Source: Scolanthus callimorphus (taxonomy: Eukaryota > Cnidaria > Anthozoa > Actiniaria > Edwardsiidae). Taken from it: 64,000 bases of DNA. Made by a program: the position numbers and the translations under genes. The stretch lies in NCBI GenBank assembly GCA_033964015.1, contig JAWWUD010000097.1:310001-374000 (forward strand), written 5' to 3'. Shown piece after piece: positions 41,560-53,500 of this stretch. The notes below the pieces were generated by a model. It had not been told where the DNA came from. It saw only the letters and a program-made list of their open reading frames with translations, and ran no database searches. The first letter of the stretch is position 1. The number at the start of each line of letters is the position of its first letter.

Positions 41560-44500
41560 TTAGTAGATCCAGCTCACGGGGACCCACTGTGGCGCGGTGT
41601 CGAGTCTCTCGAGGGATTCCTCCAATAGCGTTATCGTCTCGTCGATGTCGTTATTGACTATCGTCAGGTCGAATAGGTGACCATAGGTCTGTCGGAGTTG
41701 TTCGGATTCTTTTGTGAGACGCTTTAGGCTCTCGCTCTGAAAGAAAAGACATTCGTTTGTTCAGTATTGTAAAAGAATGACTGAGTAGATATGCCAGTAG
41801 TCCTTATTTGGAAATAGTTGCCATATTTGGGGAGAGGTTTCACGCCGGAGCTTTTGTGCATGCAGCATGGTTGCTGGTAACTATGGTGACGTCACGAATA
41901 CGATTTGTCGCTTCGGCATCGCGTTACGCGATAAGAGAAAGAGCTGACCAGGAAGGCGAATCCGGGAGACAATGCTAAATAGCTAAAACCTTGTATTCTT
42001 CAAGGAAAAGGAAAAAGAAGTGGTGCTACGCACAGGTTCAAACCATGTTCAAACCACCAGTTTTCCATGGGCTAACTGAAGTCTTTTTAAGAAGCTTTTC
42101 CGGTTCTTTCGTCAAAAAACGGAGATAAAAATGACATGTCCTAAACAAATGAAAATGTTCTCTCAAACAAATGTTTCTTTCGAATACCTGTAAGTATTTA
42201 TCGGGAAAAGGCAAGCTAATGGACTTCCAAATATGGTAAGTACAAAGGTTTTCTTTTCTGTAAACATGCTTTTAGTAACAAGTAAAAGCCATCGCCATAC
42301 CGCATCATTTCCTTGCTCTTGTTGTGGACTACCAGGTTTTAGGTCGTTGATTCCCGCCATGTGAGGTGCTGAGATAAACACCACGTACGGAGTGAATTGG
42401 TCGTGCGAAGGATTTTCAGCGCCTACAAAAATACAAAGAGCGTTACTGGACGGTCAGTTTCTCAATCAAACAAGAGGAGTGAAATTATTTATGACGCAGA
42501 CACGGTGACCATTCGCCAATAATCACGTTTGATGTTTCAGCTGTACAGAACAAAGCATCCCATTGTTTCCTGTTCTATTGTATGACCCTCTATTCTCACT
42601 TGGTCCTAACAGTGCTTATATAAGCTATCAACTCATTAGCATACTTTGTCAGTTTGTTTGAGATCTCGGGGCCAAGATGGCGTCCCTGGTAGAGAGCTTC
42701 CATAATGGTCTCATTGTGCTCATCCCTAGGCCTGGTGGGGCTAAAAGCCAGTTCTTTTACCCACCCACCCAGTCTCATTGTGCTCATCCCTTAAGGCCTG
42801 GTGGGGCCAGAAGCCACCCTCCCGCGTTTTGCAGTTGCCATCTTGAACTCCGCTAGGTCTCCTTCCCATAACTTATATAAAGCACAATGGGACCAAGTGA
42901 GAATATAGTACTATTGCGACTGCTACGACAACTGGTTTCAATATGTTGCAGTTGTCGCAGAACAAGTTTGTCCACAACATCTGCGTTAGCTGCAACATAT
43001 GGAAACCAGCCTTTAGACTATTTGACCACCTGTGCTTCTCTTCTACTTTTCTGACTGCTTTCTTTGACTGGGGATTTCTATGAACTAGCAAAATGACGGC
43101 CGAAGAGTGGCTCTATGTCGTAGTACCTGTGGTTCGACGTCAAGAATGGCGACTTTGCTGTTCTCCACGATGTCTGTGATGGTGTCCAATTTAGTACCGT
43201 ACATGGCGCCCTCGTGTGTTCCGTACTCCAGGTAGCGGTTCGCCTCGATATCCGTCATCATGGCGTCCGCTGACACGAAATAGTAGTGTTTGCCGTCCTC
43301 TTCGCCCGCACGAGGTTCTCTCGTCGTGTCTGGAAAGGGCAAGCAAGGGAGACTGTTATGTTGGCCCTTTATTGGCTTGTGATTGGCTGATGCAGGGGAA
43401 GCCATTCAGCAGCAACATGTATTTTCTCTCCTTCATGTTTGGCTAGATGTATTTGGTCTTATTACAATCAAATGAAATTTGCTCTGTACTGTGTCCGCTT
43501 TTAATAGTGCAAATAGGGGCGGGTTAAGCCCCAGTTAAGCTCCGTTGTCCAGGAATAAGTTTTTGAATGGCTTCCTAGTAAATCAGGCGAGAATTAACGC
43601 AAAAAGAGCTCACAGAAGGATAGAAAAAAAAAATCACAGAGCACAAATGATAAAATAGCCCCCAAACAAGATTTTGTCTCTGCAGTGCAAACGTAAGTAA
43701 AATGTACCAGCTTTGACAAGTCTTCATCTCCGCTCCCTATCCCACCCTCCCGTACAATTTACCCCAACTCCAGAAAATGAAATATGGGTGCCATCTCACA
43801 ACTCTATGAACCGCACTTGCGGTATACAAGTACTAACAATTCATTTTTTCATCCCCTCCCGCGTTACAATTTAATCAGAATAGCAACTACTTACGTGGAA
43901 TAGGGTAAGCGAATTTCTCAGGATATTTATTAATTAATGTGTTCTTGATATGTCTTCTCCCTACAACTACTTACGTGGAATAGGGTAAGCGAATTTCTCA
44001 GGATATTTATTAATTAATGTGTTCTTGATATGTCTTCTCCCTACGCCATGGGCTCCTGAAACAAGACAAGCTCTTGAGTGCATATTTGCAAACAAAGGTA
44101 CAAGTTATTTCTTTTAAAATATTCGGCAAGGAAATTTGCCATTCCGCCATCGGAATTATCAATTAGCTCAGATTTCGTATGACTGTGAAAAGTGCCGCGA
44201 AAGAGTTGTACCGCGCCGCGACCGTACCGCGACTATGCGATTTCATTCGGTATCTACAGCAGGCCAGGTTCGGTACCGCCACCGCGACAGTACCGCGCCG
44301 TGTCACGGTACTTTTCACAGTCATACGAAATCTGCTCTATCTGCTGCTTTTTCAATACTACGGCTTTCATTATTGCGCCATAGCTTGCTCAACAGGCGCT
44401 AGAAGTGGTACAGAAAAGCAGTGGAACTTCAATAACGTCCATCTCAGGAAGCTGTGATAGCATAAACCGACTTACCGAGAAGTACTATTGTTTTTCTTTT

Positions 44501-47500
44501 GAAAGAATCAACTTTGACGACTTCTTCATATGTAAAAAGGTCCAGACGATCAAATACTGCAACAGATAAACCCAAGGCGAAGATTTACAACAGAATTAGA
44601 CAAGTAAATGTTGGGTGCGTTATGTGAATTCTCAACATATAGTTGTGTAGCCCCAAAAAAGTCTATGCTAATGGTAACAGTAAAACTATTGAACTCAATC
44701 CGTTTACATCTCGTGGAATTTCGATCCATCCTTTGGTCTAAAACAGGTTCAAGTGATATGCAGTCATAGCATAGAACGTTTCTTACCGTATTAGATCAAC
44801 ACAGCGGCGTAGCCAGGAATTTCTGAAGGGGGGGGGGGGGGGGGCGGATAGTGAAAACATGTTCAAATTTCCTTCAGCAAATACAGTAAATGTATGGGAA
44901 AATCTCCCGGGAAAGGGGGCTCCGGTCCCCCTGGCTACATTGTCACACCCATCGGACACAGGGTCTTTAAAGACAGAATTTTGCATTTTGCATTTTGCAC
45001 AGGCGGTTTGGAACGTCACAACAACAACAACAACAACGGCAACAACAACAACAACGGCAACAACAACAACAACGGTAACAACAACGACAACAACATCAAC
45101 AACAACATCAACGGCAACATCAAAGGCAACATCAACAACAACAACAACAGCAACAACAACGACGACGGCAACAACAACAACAACGGCACCAACAACAACG
45201 ATATCAACAACAACAACAACAACATCAACGTCAACGGCAACGTCAACGGCAACAACAACAACAACAGCAATGACAACAACAACGACGACGTCAACAACAA
45301 CGACGACGTCAACAACAACAAAAAGAACAACAAAAAGAACAACAAATAGAACAACACAACAAGAACAACAACGACAACAGCAACGACAACAAAGCAACGA
45401 CAACAACAACAACAAGAAAAAACAACAGCAACGACGACGACGACAACAACAACAACAACGACGACGACCTAATTCTCGCGAGCAATACTGGAATCCGGAA
45501 TCTAGGAAAGTGGAAAGGCTAGATATGGATCTCACCTGCGTTGTGCTTGGCTACATATCTATCACGATAGGTTTTCTTCTTTCTGCTGAACCATATACAA
45601 GATGCTAAAAGAGCACAAACATACCATGATCATACTTAGACATCTATCGCTACAAATTACAAAAGATACAAAAATAATACGTACATAATATACAAATATA
45701 TAAATATTACAGAGAATTGCAAAACTCTAAAGTTAATAACCTACAGCGAGATTATATTTAAAAAATAATGCATTTACATGATATCTTGAAGCTCGAAAGA
45801 AAGATACAGTATACATACAATGCATTTATACACACCGTTTTGTTTCTTGGATTTTTCTGCTGCAATACATGATATTCTCCTGTTGAGAAATTAGAATTAA
45901 TGTCTATCAGAGGAGCAGACTTGGTTTTCTTGCTATCGGCAAACAATCATATCCGAAACCATTCAATCATTTTTACAACCTCAAGTTTTACAATCAATCT
46001 TGCATATATTTGACTATCAGAGGAGACGCAGCAGTTGCCTGACATTATTTCCGAAACAACTGAACCTTTCAAAATCTATTTTTTTTTTACAGAAAAGAAA
46101 TAGAAAGCATACTCCGTAGTCCTCAAATTCGCAGCTTAGCAAAATATCTGTATTTAACCATTATCCTGCGAGATTGCGCAGAAAATCTTCTGATACTTAG
46201 CCGACGAGGGACGCAGTCCCGAGTTGGATAATGGTTTTATTATTCAGCACGTCGATAGCACAAAAACATCCCAGAAATAATTTACTTTTGCGTATGAAAT
46301 ACGAGCTCACACATCATATTTCCCTCAGACGACGGATATCGCAGGATATCTGTCATGTTCAGAAGACAGCTATTGGCGTTCCAATGACCATATTTGGGCA
46401 GTGCATCGATGCGCTGAATAATACGGGATACCTGTGTGTCACTCGCGTGAGCGCCAAATAGGCCTTTATCGCACGGCAGCCATCTTGGATACATTTTTTT
46501 GTTTTTCCCGTGGAAACTCGTAATCATGATGAGGCTACACATGCAAGAACAAAAATTTATCCAAGATGGCTGCCGTGTGATAAAAGACCCATGGAGGGAA
46601 CTTGTAGTTAGCTCCTTACCATTCTTGAAGCTCGGGCGAGGGGATAAGTCCCGCAAAACTCTCCTCCTCTTCGTCCCCTTTCTTAGCCTGCCACCAGTAG
46701 CAATCAGCTTTACTGACGACCTCTAGAATATCCGAACACTTGAAAGCGAGCCCTGCTCTTTGGCAAGGGATAAGATCATCACTGCGTGGGTCATAATCAA
46801 ACAACGCACGCACAAATATCTGGAAATCAAGAGAAGAAAAGACATCATTACAAGCCTGGTCCCAGGCGTTACTTGCATGCAAGAAGGTAAACCGCTGGAT
46901 GTGCGCGGGCGCTCGCGTTCCCAGTGACGTCACATCCTAACCACAGGAAACCCGCCCGAAACGTCAGGGACTAGGTAGCGTTGGTTCGCCCCAGACTGAA
47001 TTTTGACCCGTCCAAGATGGCGCCCGCATCGGGATTCTCGCCGTAAAACGACTATAAAAAAAAGCCAACCAACGCCTGCGAGCAGGGTATAGGCTGCATT
47101 ATTACCAAAAGGTAGAGTGACTTTTTGATTCAAGAAAACACACGTGCCGACTGTCTGAAAAAGTCCCGATGGGTGTGTGACAATGTTATATTGCAGCTAT
47201 CAGAAGATCTAACCCTATAGGATTGGTAAACACAAGAATAGAACAAGAATACAACAGAATAATGAGGTGCATTAAGCCAATAGCGTTAGACATTACGAGC
47301 AGCTGCACATTAGAGCAGATTTCGTATGACTGTGAAAAGTGCCGTGGCGCGGTACGGTCGCGGTGGCGGTACCGAACCTGTCTGCTGTAGATACTGAATG
47401 AAACCGCGTAGTCGCGGTACGGTCACGGTCGCGGCGCGGTACAACTCTTTCGCGGCACTTTTCACAGTCATACGAAATCTGCTCTATTGCACAGTAAATA

Positions 47501-50500
47501 TGTCTTATTAACCGAGCACGAGGGCCAGACGGTAAGTTATTTTTCCGCCTTCTTATGGCCAGGCGCGATAATTTGTTATATAGCATTTGACTTTTTCGCG
47601 CAGAGGCGACAAAAATGTGCGCGGAAACAATTTGTGTAAACAGAGCGCGCGATAAGATATTTTTAAAATCAAACTTGTATTGAGTTTAAGAAAAAAATAT
47701 CTATTCCAAATTATGATAAAAAAAAACAACAACAACAACAAAAAATGCGACCGGCCTGAAGCTCATGTACCAGTTGTTTGTTTCCATTTTGATTCCGTAC
47801 AGGAAAATATGGACCTCAAATTGACCAATCAGCGCGCGCGTACTATCATTGCTAACAGTATAATAAAGGCTCGAATTCCCCGCATGCCCTCTTTTGTAAT
47901 AAAAGTGATCCCCACTTACATCAGTACTAGAGCCAAGGCCTTTCGAACTTGGGACGATCTTGAATGTTACATTGCCGCTAGCGTCGCGCTAGAATGAAAC
48001 GAAATGACTGAGTTAATACAGGGGAGGATCCTGGATTTCAGGATTTTGCAAAGGGCATGTCTTTAGTGAGGGTTACCCTGAGGACCCCACTAGTGACCCA
48101 TTACTATTGCTGAGTTCTGATTGGTTGAAGTTCTAGTAGACTACAAGTAATGAAGCCAAAAAATGGCAAATGAACGGGCCATTGACTCGGACCCCCATTG
48201 GGCAATTCCAGAAAATAAAGGTACCCTCCCCACGGGCGGCACTAGTTTTTGACCCCCCCCATGCATCCACAATTTCCAAAATGGTTTACCCCCCCCCCCC
48301 CCCCCCCCCCACATGCATATAGAATTCCGGGCAGGTTAAAGAAATCCAGCTCCGAAAAACCCCCCTTGCAATCAGAATTCCGAGTTCTTAACCCCCCCCC
48401 CCCCCTCCCCCCCATCAGAATTCCGAGTTCTTAACCCCCCCCCCCCCCTCCCATATGAATACATAGTCTACCTACCAGTAAAGCTTGTAGAGCTTCTATG
48501 GACTTATCAGACACGTTGGCTCCGTTGATTTCTCTGATCTCGTCGCCCGGATGTAGCGTACCTGAACGAGAAAGGTTTGTTCGCCATAATCATACTATAC
48601 TGTAAGTTGAGCCTAGTCGCAGGCCTCCCGTGCTGAGCCCATGGAGTGGTGCAATTCAGGACCCGTAGTCCTAGTGCCCTTGGGCTCTGAATGACGTCAC
48701 AGGGCACAGGGAGCCCGAACAGAACACCAGGGACTGGGCTGCTCAATGATACGCAGGGTTGGGTGGCGGTGTTTCGATTTGTTACTATCCTTTGCGTTCA
48801 GCCCTGAAGCGTGATGATTTTCTCGCGTTCGTTTGCTAAACCTGTACATTTTCATAGCAGCTCGCACAGAACAGATAAAAACCTGCACGTTTGAAAAGCA
48901 AACTAACGCGAAAAAATCGCGCATCTGGATTGAACGAAAAAGGTTGTAACACTGATTGCTACGGAAAACCACAGGTCACCCAAGCGGATGTGAATATTCG
49001 TTATAGTTGTTGGTCGTTGGGTTACCTGTGGGAAACGGCTGTCGGGGCAGATAACAGGCATTTTAGACAGTCGTTTATGAGTGTAGACATTGGATAAAGG
49101 CGAGTGTAGGTTTTGGTCGAGGGTCGAGTGTCGAGGGTAAGACGTCGAGGGTCGAGGGTAAAATGTCGAGGGTCGAGGATAAAATGTCGAGGGTCGAGGG
49201 TAAAAAAATGTCGAGGATCCATTTTTTTTTCTTTTTCTCAGGGTTGATTTCTTTTTTAAATGCAAATTCTCGGTTTTCCCCGCTTTATTCGCTCACATGC
49301 CCGCATGTTGGTGAAAGCGTTCTTGCAGATGTTTCTTCAGACTTGCCGCTACAAGTTTTCTTATCGCAGACATTTGTCAATCAAACCTTTTGCTTCGCTA
49401 ATTAGACTGCACGTGAAGGGAAGCAAAATCTTCTGTTTAACCGTGGAAATCTCTAAAGTTAAACAGCAAAATTCGAAGCAAACTTGCCGAGTCTGAGTAT
49501 TTTGGGCAAGAAAAGATTTTAATGTTTTGCTTTTATTCAATCTTCGGGAAAACCAAGATTTCCGCGGCATTTTCACAACCTATTTCTAGCGCTCACTTCA
49601 CTAGAGTGCTTCGTGAAAGATCGCAAATGATATTCGACCTAACTTCATTTTGCTTCGTTTTATTGTGCTACCTATCCCTGAGTCTCATAAAAGTTAGCTG
49701 TAGTCTTATAATGAGTAGCATGGAAGCAAAACTAGTATGGTATAAAATCACGTCGGCGATTGCTTTTTCTGCGCTGGCAGCATATCGCAATGGGACTACC
49801 AACACTCCAGTTCATTGCCAGTTGAAGAACGCCGTGTTCAAAATCTTCGAAAAACACCAGTTCGATGAAAGTAGAGTGGACTTCCTTTGGTTTGATATTA
49901 TCTCAGACCAAAATATTTTATTGTTGTTCTCATTTGTGTTCTTCTGTTTGAGCAAGATCCGCGTGCTTACACGCTCGGTACGCTCTGTCGAGGAAACCTT
50001 TCTGAGAACTCCTGGCGAAAAAGCACAACAAATCTGCCACAGTTTTAGGGAATTTGATTTTGAAAAAGATTGCCCGAAATTTACGCCTGGAGTTTTCGGA
50101 AAACATTTTGTTTTATCCCGCTCCGCGCAGGTCGAAAAAGGTGGGAAAATTCTCAGCACAATGTGTCGGAGTCTATCCACGTATCAGTCAGGAAAACCAA
50201 AATTTGCATTCTTTAAAAAATATTTCAACATGTATCACGGGAAAAAGTTATTTCATTTATTTGCAGAAAAAAATTGGACCCTCGACATTTTACCCTCGAC
50301 CCTCGGCATTTTACCGTCGACCCTCGACATTTTACCCTCGACCCTCGACGTCTTACCCTCGACACTCGACCCTCGACCAAAACCTACACTCGAATAAACA
50401 AAACGTTTATGACGCGCGCGCTTTCCTGATAGTAAGGATTACATTACATTTGAGGGCGCAAGAAGAGCATGTTTGCTTTCGATCAACTGAAATACAGCGC

Positions 50501-53500
50501 GCATAATAAGACGCCATAACAACACAAGCACGGAGTCACGCGAGCAAGATTAGAATTAGGCATATCCCCTAACAAGTCTCCATCTATCCGCTCACCTTGT
50601 CTGTGTATCATGCCACCGTACATTATACGCGCAACCACGCATCGCCCTTCCTCGTTCATCTTTAACGTTATACCCTGAAGAAAGACAAAATATAAACCAC
50701 AAACTGAGCACGTTTTGGAAAGACACGAAAATATAAACCACAAACTAATCATGTTTTAGAAAGACATGAAAACGTAAACCACAAGCTAAGCATGTTTTGG
50801 AAAGACATCAAAACATAAACCACAAACTAAGCATGTTTTGTAAAGACATGAAAAGTTAACATGAACCACAAACTAAGCATGCTTTGAAAAGACACGAAAA
50901 CCTATTTCCATACCATAATGGAAACCGTAGAAGAGGTTATCTTGTTGGCACTGAGTTTTTAAAAGGACTTTCGCCAAAGTTTTTGTTGGATATTCTCTTT
51001 AATTAGTTGAAATATTTCAAAATCGACACAGCTGAGACACAGCTAGTTACTTATAACCATTTGAAAAGGGAGGCAATACAAAGTGAACACATTTAATTAA
51101 CTGTTTCCTTCTTCAAAGCTCCCAGCGATAAATGTTTTTAAAAGTGGATAAAAATAACAAAGGATTCAAGATGGCCGCCTAGTTCGAGTTAGGCCCACAG
51201 TACTCTGATACTCACCATTGGTTCATTGGGGTTTTTATGGAACTGCACCAAGCGGACACGCGTAAGTTTCTCGGGCCGTTCAGGGATGTTGTTTTCTAGC
51301 TTGTCGGGCGGGCTATCAGTCTGAAATACAACCGTCTCGTCCATCGTACTCTCTTGTAACACACCATCGTGAGCTTCTAGCATCGCCTGAAAATCACGTG
51401 ACAGAACAAATGACACTTAGACTGATATTTCCTTTAAACGTCTGAGAAAGGCACTGCCAAGTAGTATCGGTTTGGTTTTCTAGCGCATTATGATCAAAGC
51501 ATGGAGCTAGAAATAGTCTTGTCCCAGGCGTCTTGTTTCAGCTCCCCGTGTCACGCAACACTGTGTCGAGTTGTCCCTGGGTACCACGTGTCACGCAACA
51601 CTGTGTTGAGTTGTCCCTGGGTAAGCGGCAAAAATCTTCCTTGGGACGAGGCTAAGTTAGCAACTTAGGAGCTTACCAGATGTCCTTGCGGTACGCGCGT
51701 GAAATTTACCGTGGTAAATGCGTCTGGGCAAAAAGTCAGAAAGGCTCGTTCACTTGGAATGCACGCGTGGGATGCACTTGGAATGCACGCGTGGAATGCA
51801 CGCGTGGGAAGCATCAGTCGTAAAGAAAAAGAGTTTCATCTAGTGCTGATACGATCTTTTCACAAACGAGCAATCTAGAACCTCGTCTTCAGAGCGTGGC
51901 TAGAATTTTCATTGAGCATGCGCGTTGGAGATCGCCGCTGATTAAAAATGCACGAGCTCTAGGGAAGAGATTGGAAAATCTATTGTAGGCAGCGGTATAG
52001 CAATCTGGTCATGCGCAAGCAGGATCTAACAAAAAGTATCGGTCGTTTTTCAACAAGCCTGGGGAATACTGACTAAAGCAAAACAAACAGACAAACAAGC
52101 AAACAAAACAAACATCTTCTGTCTCAACTCACCATCACGTGTGAGTCGGATAAAATATTCTGGAGTTCGTAACAATCGTCGTCGTCTTCAGCGCGAAACT
52201 CTATAAGATTGATCACCTGCAAAGAACAGCAAATCGTACGGTCAACTGGAAAAAGCGGACTGAACGACCAATCAGAATCGATAGCAAATATAAAATGCGG
52301 CAGTAGACAATGTCCGTTACTAAATGCAAATGATCGAGCATCGATACAACATTCTATTTAAAGGCAGGTGTACACGATTTTGCTGCATTTGTCCCGGCGA
52401 TTTTTCTTGCGCGAGTTGCAGTTTCAACTCTCTTGTGTAAACGAGATGCAAACCCGGTGCGATTTCTGTGCTCTCTTCAAATCGCATAAAGTTGCAAAGA
52501 GTTTCGAACATGTTTGAAATCTCCGCCACAAAAATCGCGCCGAGTTGCGCCTAGTGCGCGTACGTGCGAGAAAAATCGCCGCGACTCGCGCGACAAAAAT
52601 TGCAAGTGTAAACAGGCCTTAAGGGAACGACACTAGACTGCGCCTAAAAGTTCGAGTGCGGCACTTACATCCTTTGCATGCTGCTCGGCGTCTGCTGTAG
52701 TTGATGGCGGACACGACTCGTGTGTCTCTGTCCACTCTTGGCTGCGATCAAACACCTTTCAAAAATAACAAATAGCACATAATCTGTTAGCTCAGTACGG
52801 CGGTAGGATAGCAACCTCGTCCCCAGGGTCTTATCGGTCGTTTTTCAAAATGGCGGTTAGCTCAGAGAAGACCCTTGGGGAGGCTGAGTCACATGACCGT
52901 TTCGAAACAAAGGACAAACCTCATTCTCATGTCCTCAAACAATAGTCACGTGACTCAGCCTCCCCCAGGGTCTTCTCTGAGCTTCTCTTTGCAGTCTGGG
53001 CACCTAAGTCTTCCGACAACGTTTTTGAAATAGCTGCATTATAACATTGAAAGCATTGGAAGCGCGCCCGCTAGTGGTCTAGTCAATGCAGCGTTCTGAT
53101 TGGTTGAGCTACTAGTAGGCATTAAGTAATAGCCTACTAGTAGAGAAAAGTGTTGTATTTGAAAGCCAGAAGATGGCAAATGACCAGACAAGAAAACGTT
53201 TTTGGCATACAAATTGACCTACTAGTGTGTTTTGACTAAAACAATTAGAGTGGTTTTCATCCGGCTGTGAAATAGATACTAACCAAATAGGCACTACTTT
53301 ACACTACGAAAGTCATTTTTATTGTATTCTCCTTTGTAATTATGACTAGTAGACACTATTGAACACTGACTATTAGTTTTTTCTCACAGCCGGATGAAAA
53401 CCACTCTATTCCTTTCGCCCTCATTGACTCAGCGCTCATTCGGGCTCGAGGAATAATTGTTACAGTCGAAAGACATGAAGCGTGCCCCCCTAGCGTTGAA

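Noticed and set aside
44859..45608. Long open frames of about 250 codons on both strands
   Set aside because: They are products of the AAC/GTT triplet array, which lacks stop codons; the proteins are Thr/Gln/Asn or Val/Leu/Cys runs, and a CASK exon overlaps the end.
50483..50752. 89-codon - strand open frame as a separate gene
   Set aside because: Its core is the CASK PDZ exon (50596-50674); the rest is intron read-through.
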